Shown: one piece after another, positions 1 to 9,978 of the stretch
Position numbering within the stretch: position 1 is the stretch's first letter
How the letters are laid out: each line of letters starts with the position of its first letter
Assembly (NCBI GenBank): GCA_043820985.1
Contig: JBDRDH010000063.1
Location: 1 to 64,000, forward strand
Length of the DNA stretch: 64,000 nt
Direction of reading: 5' to 3'
Source: JAAYXS01 sp043820985
Lineage (GTDB): Bacteria > Planctomycetota > Phycisphaerae > UBA1845 > Fen-1342
Program-made: the position numbers and the translations under genes
The notes under the pieces: generated by a model
Told to the model about the DNA's origin: nothing
The model's database searches: none
What the model saw: the letters and a program-made list of their open reading frames with translations, nothing else

Positions 1-1500
1 TACGTCAGACCCTGATCCTCCGGATCGGTCCCCGAGCCGGACAAGGTAACCACGTCACCTTCGTCAACCGTCTGATCTGCCCCGGCATCGGCACTCGGGG
101 CGTCATTGTCCGCGTTGATCGTGACGCTCATCGTATCGACACTGGTGTTCTCGCCGTCGGAGACAGACAACTCGAAGGTCACCTCACTGTTGCTCAGCCC
201 TTCCGGTGCCGTGAACGTCGGATTGGCGGCGGTTGGATCGGACAAAGTCACATTCGGACCGCCGGTCTGAACCCATTCGTACGTCAGGCCCTGGTCCTCC
301 GGATCGGTACCCGAGCCGGACAAGGTAACCACGTCACCTTCGTCAACCGTCTGATCTGCCCCGGCATCGGCACTCGGCGCGTCGTTGTCGGCGTTGATCG
401 TGACGCTCATCGTATCAACGCTGGTGTTCTCGCCGTCGGAGACATGCAGCTCGAAGGTCACCTCGCTATTGCTCAAGCCTTCCGGAGCCGTGAACGTCGG
501 ATTGGCGGCTGAAGCATCGGATAAAGTCACATTCGGACCGCCGGTCTGGACCCATTCGTACGTCAGCCCCTGGCCCTCCGGATCGGTGCCCGAGCCGGAC
601 AGCGTCACCACCTCGTTCTCGTTGACGGTTTGATCCACGCCCGCATTGGCCGTTGGCGCGTCGTTGTCGGCGTTGATCGTGACGCTCATCGTATCGACAC
701 TGGTGTTCTCGCCGTCGGAGACATGCAACTCGAAGGTTACCTCACTATTGCTCAACTCATTCGGCGCCGTGAAGGTCGGGTTGGCGGCGGTTGGATCGGA
801 CAAAGTCACATTCGGACCGCCGGTCTGGACCCATTCGTACGTCAGACCCTGATCCTCCGGATCGGTCCCCGAGCCGGACAAGGTAACCACGTCACCTTCG
901 TCAACCGTCTGATCTGCCCCGGCATCGGCACTCGGGGCGTCATTGTCCGCGTTGATCGTGACGCTCATCGTATCGACGCTGGTGTTCTCGCCGTCGGAGA
1001 CAGACAACTCGAAGGTCACCTCACTGTTGCTCAGCCCTTCCGGCGCCGTGAACGTCGGATTGGCGGCAGTCGGATCGCTCAACGTGACGCTCGGGCCGGA
1101 GGTCTGGGTCCACTCATAAGTCAGCCCCTGTCCCTCGGGATCGGTGCTCGAATCGTGCAATTGAACCAGATCGCCTTCATCCACCGTCTGGTCGGTGCCA
1201 GCGTCGGCCGTCGGGGCGTCGTTGTCGGCATTGATCGTGACGTTCATCGTATCGACGGTCGTGTCGTCGCCCTCGATCACGTGCAGCTCGAAAGTCACGT
1301 CGGTGTTCGACAACAGGTTCGGCGCCGTGAACGTCGGATCAACGGCGGTTGCGTCGCTGAGCGTAACCGTCGGACCAGAGACCTGGACCCACTGATAGGT
1401 CATCGTGTCGCCGTGCGGATCGTAACTGCCCGAAGCGTCCAGCGTCACCACGCCGTCTTCCTCGACCGTCTGATCGACGCCGGCGTTGGCGATCGGCGGA
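1..1500 (-). repeat. Tandem 279-bp (93-aa) in-frame repeats
   Basis: The anchor encoding VTINADND recurs at 114, 393, 672, 951 and 1230, so the period is exactly 279 bp and keeps frame. Several copies are nearly identical at base level, while the copy nearest 1230-1500 is more divergent. The array runs off the window edge, so the copy number is unknown. Confidence 0.9.
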
Positions 1501-4500
1501 ATATCGTTCAGGTCGATCGTCGCGTCGCTGAACTCGGCGGTGTGCAGGTTATCGTAGTCGATCGTGAATGACTCGCCGTCGCCCATGTCAATCGTCATGA
1601 TCCCGTTGACGGCGTCAAACGTGGCGTCGTCCATGCTGAAGTTGGACAGATCGAGCGTGTTCTGGCCGCCGCCACCGTCGATCGTGTAGGTCGCGCCGTC
1701 GGCGGGATTGCCGAAGGCAAAGGTGTCGTCGTGCTGGGAACCGACGACTTCCTCGACACTGGTGAGCGTGTCCACACCCGGCTGGGCCGCGTCAACGCCG
1801 TCTTCGTTGAAGTTGACGGTCACACCGCTCTCGGCGGTGCTGTAATCCGCGACGTCGTGTCCTTCACCGCCACGGAGGATATCGTCACCGGTGCCGGCGA
1901 TGAGTGTATCGTCGCCCGCGCCGCCGTCGAGCACATCGTCACCCGCGCCGCCGATGAGTGTATCGTCGCCCGCGCCGGCCGAGATCGTGTCGTCACCCGC
2001 GCCACCGTCGAGCACGTTGGCTTCTTCGTTTCCAGTAATGACGTCGTCATAGGCGCCGCCGATCACGTTCTCGACGTTGCTGATAGTGTCGTGTCCCTGT
2101 CCGTCGGCCTGGCCAGCCGCGAGATCTACAGTAACAGAAACACCGGCGTCGCTGTAGTCAACGGTGTCGGTACCACTGCCGCCGTCGAGGATATCGTGAC
2201 CCATGCCGCCGATTAACGTGTCATCGCCGGCACCGGCGGAAATGACGTCGGCGCCATCGCCACCGTCCACGAAATCCGCGCCGTCACCGGTGGAGATGTT
2301 ATCGTTGCCCGCGCCGCCAAAGACATGGTCGTCACCAGCCCCGCTGTCGATGTCGTCGTTGCCGATGCCACCGTCGACGATATCCGCGCCGTCACCGGTG
2401 GAGATGTCATCGTTGCCCACGCCGCCGTCGACTACATCCGCGCCGTCACCGGTGGTGATGTTATCGTTGCCCGCGCCGCCGTCGACTTGGTCGTCACCCG
2501 CGCCGCTATCGATGACGTCCTTGCCGGCGCCGCCGATGATCACGTTGTCGCCGCTGGTCCCGGTGAGCGTGTCGTCATAATCGCTGCCGGTCAGGTTCTC
2601 GACGTCGTAAATGCGATCGGTTCCGGCGCCGCCGGTGTCCTGGGCGGAGGTCGTGCTCAAGTCGACCGTGACGCTGGACTCGGCGTCGGAGTAATCGACG
2701 GTATCGACGCCGGACTCGCCGCGTATGTAGTCATCGCCCGCCCCGCCACTCAGGAGATCGTCACCCGATCCGCCGTAGAGTGTATCGTTGCCCGTGCCAC
2801 CGCTAATCGTATCGTCGCCGGCTTCGCCCTTGAGGTAGTCGTTTCCGGCGCCGCCATCGATCACGTCGGCGCCGTCGCCGGCGTAAACCGTGTCGTTACC
2901 TCCGGCAGTGTTAATGACATCATCGCCGCCGTAACCGTATACTCTATTATCGTTCTCGTCGCCGGTGATCGTGTCGTCGTGTTGCGAACCGGTCACGTTC
3001 TCGATGTTGCTGAGCGTATCCGTACCTTCGCCGGTCGCCGTGCCGTCGGCCAGATTGACCTCGACGCCCGCCGCCGAGTAGTAGTAGTTCGCGGTGTCGA
3101 CGCCCTCGCCGCCGTCCATGACATCGTCGCCCGTGCCGCCGTAGAGCGTATCGTTGCCCGTGCCACCGCTAATCATATCGTCGCCGGCTTCGCCCTTGAG
3201 GTAGTCGTTTCCGGCGCCACCATCGATCAAGTCGGCCCCTTCGCCGCCATACACAGTGTCATTGCCGGCGCCCGCGTTGATCGTGTCGTCGCCGCCATAA
3301 CCGTAGAGCCGATTGTCGTTGTCGTCGCCAGTGATGGCGTCGTCGTGCTGAGAACCGGTCACATTCTCGAAATTGGTCAGCGTATCGACGCCTTCACCCG
3401 TGGCGGTCCCGTCAGCCAAATTTACGTCAACGCCCGACTCCGAATAATAGAATTTGACATAATCGCTCCCATCGCCGCCGTCCAGAACGTCGTCGCCAGC
3501 CCCGCCATAGACGCTGTCATTGCCCGTGCCGGCGTTAATGACATCGTCGCCGGCATCTCCCTTTATCGAGTCGTCGCCCGAACCACCGTCGATCACGTCG
3601 GCGCCTTCGCCGGCGTAAACGCTGTCATTGCCGCCGCCGGCGTCGATCACGTCGTCGCCGCCCTGGCCATAGATCGTGTTGCCGTTGTCGTCGCCGGTGA
3701 GCGTGTCGTCGTGTTGCGAACCGGTCACGTTCTCGATGTTGCTGAGCGTATCCGTGCCCTCGCCGGTCGCCGTACCGTCGGCCAGGTTAACGTCGACAGC
3801 GGTGTCGGAGTAGTAATAGTTGGCGTAGTCGGAACCCGCGCCACCGTCGAGGACGTCATCGCCCGTGCCGCCGTAGAGCGAGTCATTGCCTTCGCCGCCG
3901 CTGATGACATCGTCGCCGGCCTCACCTCTCAGTGAGTCATTACCCGCGCCGCCGTCGATTACGTCCGCACCATCGCCACCATATACGCTGTCATTGCCCG
4001 CGCCGCCGTCGATGACATTTGCGCCAGCATCGCCCCTGATGGTGTCGTTATAATCGGATCCCGTCACGTTCTCTATGTCGATGAGCGAATCGCTGCCATC
4101 GCCACCCGAAGCCTGGCCGCTGTTGAGATTAACCGAAACGGCCGAGTCCGCGTCGCCGTAATCGACGGTATCGGTACCCGCGCCACCGTCAATGACGTCG
4201 TTGCCTTCGCCACCACGCATGGTATCATCGTTGTCGGTTCCGGTCAGAGTTTCGTCCCCGGTTCCGGCGATGATGATCTTGCCGTCGCCGGTGTGCTCGA
4301 TGGGGGCCACATCGCCGGACACGTCGCCAGTCACGATAAACGACGCGCCGTGGAATTCATCAAGATTGGTGAAAGCAAGGTTGCCTGCAACCTGCACGTC
4401 GTTGGTCAGCGTAAGAACCTGACTGGATCCCATGTTAATTTCAAGGTTGTCCAGAGTGGTCCCGGGCGTCAGATCGATCATTTTGTTATAACCACAGAGG

Positions 4501-6875
4501 ATCAGATCGCCGGAGATGTTCGCCCCGCCGCCAGTCAGATCGCCGTCAACAGTAATCGCATCCGAAATGGTGATCGTGCCGCCGGTTTTATCTATGTGCA
4601 GTGAGGGGATGTCACCCTCAACGCCGCCACCGGAAAGAACCTGGTCTCCATCACCAGTCAGCTTGATCGTACCGGTGCTCGAATCACTGAGCGAGTTGTG
4701 ATTGCTGGTCACGTTACCGGCGACGTTGAACGATCCGTCATTGATCTTATTGACCATCGTGATCGTGAGATCGCCCGTGACGCCGACATCGCTGACCAGC
4801 GTCAAAGTCTGGGACGACCCCATGTCGATCTCAAGATTTTCCAGCGTGACACCGGGATCCAGCTCGACCGTCTTGGAATTACCGCTGAGGATCAGATCGC
4901 CGGATACATTCGCCCCGCCGCCAGTCAGATCGCCGTCAACAGTAATCGCATCCGAAATGGTGATCGTGCCACCGTCCTTGGCGATTTCGAGCGTGGGAAT
5001 GTCACCCTCGACACCCCCGCCGGAGAGAACCTGGTCTCCATTGCCAGTCAGCTTGATCGTACCGGTGCTCGAATCACTGAGCGAGCTGTGATTGCTGGTC
5101 ACGTTACCGGCGACGTTGAACGATCCGTCATTGATCTTATTGACCATCGTGATCGTGAGATCGCCCGTGACGTCCACATCGCTAGCCAGCGTCAACGTTT
5201 GAGACGATCCCATGTCCACTTCAAGGTTACCCACGCTTGAGGACTCGTTCAGGTCGATGGTCTTGCTGTCGCCGACAAGTATCAGCGTGCCCTCATCGGC
5301 ATTAATGCTGCCGCCGGTCTGCGTGATGTTGCCACTGACTTCGCATTCGTTCTGGATGGTCAGGTCGCCGTCGGTGACCAGCAGGTCACCCGCGATATCG
5401 AGTTTGTGAGCGCCGGTGACGAAAGCTCCACCGTTCTGGACAAAGTCCCCGTCCAGTTCCAGGTCACTGGCGAGCGTGATCGTCCCGTCGTAATCGGCAT
5501 CGATCAGCAGGCCGCCAACGCTGTTAGCGAAACCAGCGTCGAAGACCGCGTTCGAATCGGAGGTATCGTTGAAAACCAGAATGTCATTTTCACCGGGGAC
5601 ACTGTCATTGCTCCAGTTGGCCGCGTCCGTGGCGTCGTCACTCGCGGCTTCGCCGTCCCAGGTGACGAAATTCATCGTCTTGTCGGCGCATTGCACCGAA
5701 TTGATGTTCTCGTGCTCGATGGAGAAGGATTGACCATCACCCATGTCAACCGCGACCGTGCCATTCCGGAACGTCACGTCGTCACTGCTAAAGTTGCCGA
5801 GATCGAGCGTGTTGTGACCGCCGCCCCCATCGACCGTGTAAGTCGCGCCGTTGGCGGGATTGCCGAAGGCGAAGGTGTCGTCGTGCTGGGATCCGACGAC
5901 TTCCTCGACGCCAGTGAGCGTGTCCACGCCCGGCTGAGCCGCGTCCACGCCGTCTTCGTTGAAGTTGACAGTCACGCTGCTTTCGGCGGTGCTGTAGTCG
6001 GCGACATCGTGTCCCGCGCCACCGCGGAGAATGTCGTCGCCCGCGCCGCCGTCGAGTACATCGTCGCCCGCGCCACCGTCGAGCATATCGTTACCCGCGC
6101 CGGCCGAGATCGTATCGTTGCCCGCGTCGCCATCAAGCACGTTGGCCTCGTCGTTTCCGGTGATGACGTCGTTATGGACGCCGCCGATCACGTTCTCGAC
6201 ATTACTGATAGTGTCGTGTCCCTGGCCGTCGGCCTGGCCAGCGGCGAGATCGACGGTAACGGCAGCGTCGGCGTTGCTGTAGTCAGCCGTGTCGGTGCCG
6301 CTGCCACCATCGATGGTGTCATCGCCTGCCCCCCCGTTGATCACGTTGTCACTGGCATCCCCAGTGAGCGTGTCGTCGTGGTCTGATCCCGTGACGTTCT
6401 CGACGTTGCTGATGGTGTCTGTGCCCGCGGCTCCAGACGCGGTTCCGGTGCCGAGATCGACCGTGACCCCACCACCCGCATCGGAGTAGTCGACCATATC
6501 ATTGCCGCCGCCGCCGTCGAGGATGTCATCACCCGCGCCGCCGAACAACATGTCATTGCCCGCGCCACCGATCAACGTATCATCGCCGTCGTTGCCAAAG
6601 AGGATGTCGTCGCCCGCGCCTCCGTCGGCCAGATTGTCCGCCAGGTCACCCATATAGATATCGTCGCCGTCGGTGGGGCCGTCGATGACGTCGCCGGTGT
6701 CGGCGTCCACCCATGAAGCTGACAGAAGAATACGCGGCTCCAGCGACTCAACATTGAAAGTCGGTTTCTTCGAGTCCTGGCCAGGCTCGAGCGCGTTGTC
6801 TGGCTGGCGGTTGGCTTCGTCGACGGGTCGTTTCGCGCTGGGCTTCCTGTTCTTCTTGTTTTTGTTTCTGGCCAT
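1..6875 (-). CDS. Giant LEPR-XLL / RTX-type calcium-binding repeat surface protein (partial, C-terminus outside window)
   Basis: The frame is open from an ATG at 6875 to the window edge, giving 2,291 codons without a stop. The start has an AGGAG ribosome-binding site about 9 bases upstream. A Lys/Arg-rich N-terminus is followed by LEPRILLSA at residues 45-53, the LEPR-XLL motif of giant exported planctomycete and proteobacterial proteins. RTX nonapeptides of the GGxGxDxL type fill about residues 58-330 and 870-1720. Between them, about 400-860, is a beta-rich GDLTI-type repeat region. From about residue 1790 there are tandem 93-residue cadherin/PKD-like domains with DAGxDQTVDEG and SVTINADND motifs. 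The protein is probably exported and stabilised by calcium, acting in adhesion or the surface layer. Its exact function is unknown, and no dedicated secretion gene lies nearby. Confidence 0.9.
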   Translation of the reverse strand, partial: MARNKNKKNRKPSAKRPVDEANRQPDNALEPGQDSKKPTFNVESLEPRILLSASWVDADTGDVIDGPTDGDDIYMGDLADNLADGGAGDDILFGNDGDDTLIGGAGNDMLFGGAGDDILDGGGGNDMVDYSDAGGGVTVDLGTGTASGAAGTDTISNVENVTGSDHDDTLTGDASDNVINGGAGDDTIDGGSGTDTADYSNADAAVTVDLAAGQADGQGHDTISNVENVIGGVHNDVITGNDEANVLDGDAGNDTISAGAGNDMLDGGAGDDVLDGGAGDDILRGGAGHDVADYSTAESSVTVNFNEDGVDAAQPGVDTLTGVEEVVGSQHDDTFAFGNPANGATYTVDGGGGHNTLDLGNFSSDDVTFRNGTVAVDMGDGQSFSIEHENINSVQCADKTMNFVTWDGEAASDDATDAANWSNDSVPGENDILVFNDTSDSNAVFDAGFANSVGGLLIDADYDGTITLASDLELDGDFVQNGGAFVTGAHKLDIAGDLLVTDGDLTIQNECEVSGNITQTGGSINADEGTLILVGDSKTIDLNESSSVGNLEVDMGSSQTLTLASDVDVTGDLTITMVNKINDGSFNVAGNVTSNHSSLSDSSTGTIKLTGNGDQVLSGGGVEGDIPTLEIAKDGGTITISDAITVDGDLTGGGANVSGDLILSGNSKTVELDPGVTLENLEIDMGSSQTLTLVSDVGVTGDLTITMVNKINDGSFNVAGNVTSNHNSLSDSSTGTIKLTGDGDQVLSGGGVEGDIPSLHIDKTGGTITISDAITVDGDLTGGGANISGDLILCGYNKMIDLTPGTTLDNLEINMGSSQVLTLTNDVQVAGNLAFTNLDEFHGASFIVTGDVSGDVAPIEHTGDGKIIIAGTGDETLTGTDNDDTMRGGEGNDVIDGGAGTDTVDYGDADSAVSVNLNSGQASGGDGSDSLIDIENVTGSDYNDTIRGDAGANVIDGGAGNDSVYGGDGADVIDGGAGNDSLRGEAGDDVISGGEGNDSLYGGTGDDVLDGGAGSDYANYYYSDTAVDVNLADGTATGEGTDTLSNIENVTGSQHDDTLTGDDNGNTIYGQGGDDVIDAGGGNDSVYAGEGADVIDGGSGDDSIKGDAGDDVINAGTGNDSVYGGAGDDVLDGGDGSDYVKFYYSESGVDVNLADGTATGEGVDTLTNFENVTGSQHDDAITGDDNDNRLYGYGGDDTINAGAGNDTVYGGEGADLIDGGAGNDYLKGEAGDDMISGGTGNDTLYGGTGDDVMDGGEGVDTANYYYSAAGVEVNLADGTATGEGTDTLSNIENVTGSQHDDTITGDENDNRVYGYGGDDVINTAGGNDTVYAGDGADVIDGGAGNDYLKGEAGDDTISGGTGNDTLYGGSGDDLLSGGAGDDYIRGESGVDTVDYSDAESSVTVDLSTTSAQDTGGAGTDRIYDVENLTGSDYDDTLTGTSGDNVIIGGAGKDVIDSGAGDDQVDGGAGNDNITTGDGADVVDGGVGNDDISTGDGADIVDGGIGNDDIDSGAGDDHVFGGAGNDNISTGDGADFVDGGDGADVISAGAGDDTLIGGMGHDILDGGSGTDTVDYSDAGVSVTVDLAAGQADGQGHDTISNVENVIGGAYDDVITGNEEANVLDGGAGDDTISAGAGDDTLIGGAGDDVLDGGAGDDTLIAGTGDDILRGGEGHDVADYSTAESGVTVNFNEDGVDAAQPGVDTLTSVEEVVGSQHDDTFAFGNPADGATYTIDGGGGQNTLDLSNFSMDDATFDAVNGIMTIDMGDGESFTIDYDNLHTAEFSDATIDLNDIPPIANAGVDQTVEEDGVVTLDASGSYDPHGDTMTYQWVQVSGPTVTLSDATAVDPTFTAPNLLSNTDVTFELHVIEGDDTTVDTMNVTINADNDAPTADAGTDQTVDEGDLVQLHDSSTDPEGQGLTYEWTQTSGPSVTLSDPTAANPTFTAPEGLSNSEVTFELSVSDGENTSVDTMSVTINADNDAPSADAGADQTVDEGDVVTLSGSGTDPEDQGLTYEWVQTGGPNVTLSDPTAANPTFTAPNELSNSEVTFELHVSDGENTSVDTMSVTINADNDAPTANAGVDQTVNENEVVTLSGSGTDPEGQGLTYEWVQTGGPNVTLSDASAANPTFTAPEGLSNSEVTFELHVSDGENTSVDTMSVTINADNDAPSADAGADQTVDEGDVVTLSGSGTDPEDQGLTYEWVQTGGPNVTLSDPTAANPTFTAPEGLSNSEVTFELSVSDGENTSVDTMSVTINADNDAPSADAGADQTVDEGDVVTLSGSGTDPEDQGLT
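2991..4060 (-). repeat. RTX module repeats, about 366 bp (122 aa)
   Basis: The anchor encoding ENVTGSQHDD recurs at 2991, 3357 and 3723, a 366-bp period, and a divergent copy follows at about 4062. Each module holds several GGxGxDx nonapeptides and then a DYxxSxxGVxVNLADGTATG spacer. Confidence 0.75.
4380..5200 (-). repeat. 390-bp (130-aa) internal repeat
   Basis: Long near-identical stretches recur 390 bp apart; for example, the sequence at 4501 returns at 4891. A further partial copy lies beyond 5160. The encoded units read as LEVDMGSSQTLTL followed by SDVDVTGDLTI, which suggests a beta-solenoid or autotransporter-like stretch inside the giant protein. Confidence 0.75.
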
Positions 6876-7008
6876 TAGTTCAAACTCCTACAGCCAATGC
6901 TGGCGCTGATTCATGCAACCGATAGAATGCGATCAACCGCGACCTCTTCCCATCGATCGAGCCGTCAGAGAAACATCTCCAGCGGCACGTAGTCATGGAT
7001 ACCCTGGC

Positions 7009-7623
7009 TTATTGCCGTGAGTTTCCGGACCGACGCTCCGCGTCCACATACGTGGCTGACGACGGAATAGGCGGCCTGGGAAACTCGGGTTGAGACGCGG
7101 GTTTCACGGGTTCTTTCCGTTCAAGCGCGTGGGATGCGGTATCGGGAGCCGCGGGACCTTGGAGTCCACGGCCCTTCTTCTTCCGATTGGACTTGCGCTG
7201 CCCTGTACGCCCACTTATGTCGTATTCCCAGGAATTCACCTGTGCCAATCCGTTTACCGGACACTTAGGATCCCGAGGCGCGCACACGCTTAACAGAAGC
7301 GTACAATATGGCGCGGGCGAAAGGCCACTCGGAAGCGTAGCGCCAGGGACAATCCCCCAGCGTACCGAGACGACCCCCGCCGTCTGATAAGCCCTAACGA
7401 GCAGCCGTCTGGCAGTCGTGGCACATGACCGTCTGGCATCCATCGGCAAAACCGTTAAAACACCGCGCTCTTTTGTCGCCGCCCCTTTGAGCGCCTGCCA
7501 GAAGTCCGGCGGCACCACAATCCACTTTGCCACGCTGAGTGTTGCTCCAGCACTTAGTCCCGATAATTCTTTAACACTTTCCTCATGGTTATCCGGACGC
7601 TCGGTAGCCGCATAGAGCAGCAC
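7009..7623 (-). CDS. Hypothetical protein, possibly real
   Basis: This is an open frame of 204 codons from a GTG, lying upstream of and parallel to the giant surface gene. The first 120 residues look protein-like (AKWIVVPPDFWQALKG, VSVRWGIVPG). The last 80 are low in complexity and rich in Lys, Arg and Pro, with a QRKSNRKKKGRG basic stretch. There is no clear Shine-Dalgarno site and no domain I recognise. Otherwise this would be an intergenic gap of more than 900 bases, which argues mildly for a gene. Confidence 0.35.
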   Translation of the reverse strand: MLLYAATERPDNHEESVKELSGLSAGATLSVAKWIVVPPDFWQALKGAATKERGVLTVLPMDARRSCATTARRLLVRAYQTAGVVSVRWGIVPGATLPSGLSPAPYCTLLLSVCAPRDPKCPVNGLAQVNSWEYDISGRTGQRKSNRKKKGRGLQGPAAPDTASHALERKEPVKPASQPEFPRPPIPSSATYVDAERRSGNSRQ

Positions 7624-7816
7624 TTTTCACTTGCCTTTGCCAAGCAGGCGCGCTTAGAATTCCACCAGACGGAGGAGTGTGTTAGAAGCACGATTGGCGG
7701 GTGCGCTGACCGCCTCAGCATTTCGATGCAGACAAGCAGTAATCGGATAGCCCATACGGACATGGCTTGTCTGTTCGAGGCGTCTCAAATCACTCGCTCG
7801 TCCGGAGGGTCGAGTT

Positions 7817-8485
7817 GTGCCGAAGAATCGTCTGTCCGCTGTGTTCGTCGATGTGTGCACGCAACGCGACTACCTTTCTCCCAACGGCGCCCGCCTGATA
7901 AACAAAGCCGACATTATCACCAGTAACATGAAACACGTGATGGCCCTGGCGCGCTGGACCAAAGTACCAATGCTCTCATGCGTCGATACACGTCGCCCCA
8001 ATGAAGTGCGCGGTATCAGCAATCCGTGTTGCGTGCTGGGCACGCTCGGCCAGCGCAAGACTACCTATACACTGCTGCCCAACCATATCGTGGTCCAGTC
8101 CGACAATTGTTTATGCGTGCCCCTCGATCTGCTCCAACATTACCAGCAAGCCATCCTCAGCAAGCAGCACCGCGATCCCTTTACGAATCCGAAGCTTGAC
8201 CGCTTGTTGACCGAAATACCCACTCATCGCTTCCTGGTCTTCGGAGTCTCTCTCGAGCTGTCAATCAAGTTACTCGTCCTGGGCCTGCTGCTACGCCATC
8301 GCCGTGTAACCTTGATTGGCGACGCTTGCGGTTACTGGAATCCCAATGAAGCGGATATGACTCTGCGCCAACTGGCCGCCAAGGGCTGCGAGATTATGTC
8401 CACCCGGGAACTGATCGAGACACAGTTAGCCAAACTGAAACGTCGCGGACACAATGGCTTCCGCCAGCGACGTTGGGTGGCCTGA
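7817..8485 (+). CDS. Isochorismatase-like (cysteine hydrolase family) protein with Cys-to-Ser substitution
   Basis: The 222-aa protein has the isochorismatase-fold layout: an N-terminal VFVDVCTQRDYL strand carrying the catalytic-type Asp, a central VSLELSIKLLVLGLLL helix and a DACGYWN strand. In canonical members the helix begins GVxTDxCV with the nucleophilic Cys. Here the matching position reads ELSI, so the nucleophile appears to be Ser and the usual hydrolase chemistry may be lost. The GTG start follows a GGAGG site about 9 bases upstream. The gene lies 77 bases before the Der gene on the same strand. The substrate is unknown. Confidence 0.75.
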   Translation: MPKNRLSAVFVDVCTQRDYLSPNGARLINKADIITSNMKHVMALARWTKVPMLSCVDTRRPNEVRGISNPCCVLGTLGQRKTTYTLLPNHIVVQSDNCLCVPLDLLQHYQQAILSKQHRDPFTNPKLDRLLTEIPTHRFLVFGVSLELSIKLLVLGLLLRHRRVTLIGDACGYWNPNEADMTLRQLAAKGCEIMSTRELIETQLAKLKRRGHNGFRQRRWVA

Positions 8486-8562
8486 CCGGCCGGCCCACGA
8501 TCTCCAGCCCAATCCGCCGTGGCCCGTTCCAAGTAACGTCACCCTGCCGTATCATTCACGGC

Positions 8563-9894
8563 ATGGCACTACCCGTGATCGTGATTGTCGGTCGCCCCAA
8601 TGTGGGCAAAAGCTCGCTGCTGAACAGCTTGGCGCGGCAGCGCATCAGCATCGTCGATCCGCGCGCCGGCGTTACGCGCGATCGTGTATCCACGGTCATC
8701 GAATACCAGGAGCACTATTTCGAACTGGTCGACACGGGCGGCCTGGGCATCATTGATGATGACCAGCTCGAACAACACGTCGAGGACCAGATTCACTTTG
8801 CCATCGCCCGCGCCGATGTCGTTATCTTCCTGGTAGACGTACACGATGGCTTGACCCCCCTCGACCAGACCGTTGCTACTCTTTTGCGCCGTATTGAACG
8901 TCCGGTCATCCTGGCGGCCAACAAGGTCGATGCCCCGGTCCACGAACCGGAAGCCGGCCAGTTCAACAAGTTGGGCTTTGGCGAACCACTATGCTTATCA
9001 GCCTTGCATCGCCGGGGGTGCGACCAGTTGCTCAACCGGCTGCGGGAGGTCCTGGGTCCGGCGGGCGAACAGACTCTGGAAAAACCCGTGATGAAACTGG
9101 CTATCGTCGGCAAGCGCAACACCGGCAAAAGCACGCTGGTAAATGCCCTGGCCGGCGAGGAGCGCATGATTGTCAGCGAGGTCCCCGGGACCACGCGCGA
9201 CGCGGTCGACGTGTCTTTCCAGAAGGACGGTCGGCAGTTTATCGCGATTGATACCGCCGGCGTGCGCAAAAAAAGCCAGATGAGCGATATCGAATTCTAT
9301 AGTTATTCCCGCGCGCTGCGTTCCATCCGACGAGCCGATGTGGTCATGGTGCTGATCGACGCCACTGTCCCGGTCGCCGAGGTGGATCTCAAGTTGATCC
9401 GGGCCGTACTTGAGGAGTACCGCCCGATTGTCTTGACAATCAACAAATGGGATCTGGCCAAGGACCGCGCTACCAGTGCCGATTACGCCGACTACCTGAC
9501 GCGGATTATTCCCGCCCTGAGATACTCACCAATCACGTTCATCACGGCTACGACTGGCAAGAACATCGATGCTTCTGTTGATGTGGCCCTCAGCTTGTAT
9601 AAGCAGGCCCTGACGCGTGTCACAACCGGACGCCTCAACCAGATCCTGCAGGTTATTCTGGAAGCCCGCGGACCCTCGGCCAAGCACGGCACCCGCCCGG
9701 TTAAAGTCTACTACGCCACCCAGGTGTCCACCGCGCCCCCCACAATTGTGCTATTTTGTAACGACCCGGCCCTGGTCAGCGATAACTATCGCCGGTTTAT
9801 GGAAAATCGGCTGCGCGAACTGCTACCATTTAACGAGATCCCCATGCGCCTGCTGTTTCGCGCGCGGCACGAGAAGGACCCGTCCAGGGATTGA
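8563..9894 (+). CDS. der: Ribosome biogenesis GTPase Der (EngA)
   Basis: This is a double-GTPase protein of 443 aa, within the family range, needed for 50S subunit assembly. The first G domain has GRPNVGKSS near residue 10, DTGGL, and NKVD. The second has GKRNTGKS near 183 (a variant of the usual GRPNVGKS), DTAG and NKWD. A C-terminal KH-like domain ends in LRELLPFNEIPMRLLFR, which is typical of Der. I chose the ATG that leads straight into the first strand (MALPVIVIVG). A longer frame opens 30 codons upstream, but that extension is not Der-like. Confidence 0.97.
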   Translation: MALPVIVIVGRPNVGKSSLLNSLARQRISIVDPRAGVTRDRVSTVIEYQEHYFELVDTGGLGIIDDDQLEQHVEDQIHFAIARADVVIFLVDVHDGLTPLDQTVATLLRRIERPVILAANKVDAPVHEPEAGQFNKLGFGEPLCLSALHRRGCDQLLNRLREVLGPAGEQTLEKPVMKLAIVGKRNTGKSTLVNALAGEERMIVSEVPGTTRDAVDVSFQKDGRQFIAIDTAGVRKKSQMSDIEFYSYSRALRSIRRADVVMVLIDATVPVAEVDLKLIRAVLEEYRPIVLTINKWDLAKDRATSADYADYLTRIIPALRYSPITFITATTGKNIDASVDVALSLYKQALTRVTTGRLNQILQVILEARGPSAKHGTRPVKVYYATQVSTAPPTIVLFCNDPALVSDNYRRFMENRLRELLPFNEIPMRLLFRARHEKDPSRD

Positions 9895-9978
9895 CGACTC
9901 GACCGAATCGATTTAGCGGATGAGCAATCACTCAGTTTACCACGATGCGGTACAATGTCTGACAGAAAGGGGTAGACC

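Noticed and set aside
1..1500. Regular repeats considered as a CRISPR array
   Set aside because: The period is 279 bp, in frame, and the whole unit is conserved; there are no spacers.
630..3935. Long plus-strand open frames over the first 4 kb
   Set aside because: They are antisense shadows of the RTX repeats: repetitive and without domain features, whereas the minus frame has RTX and LEPR-XLL motifs and a proper start.
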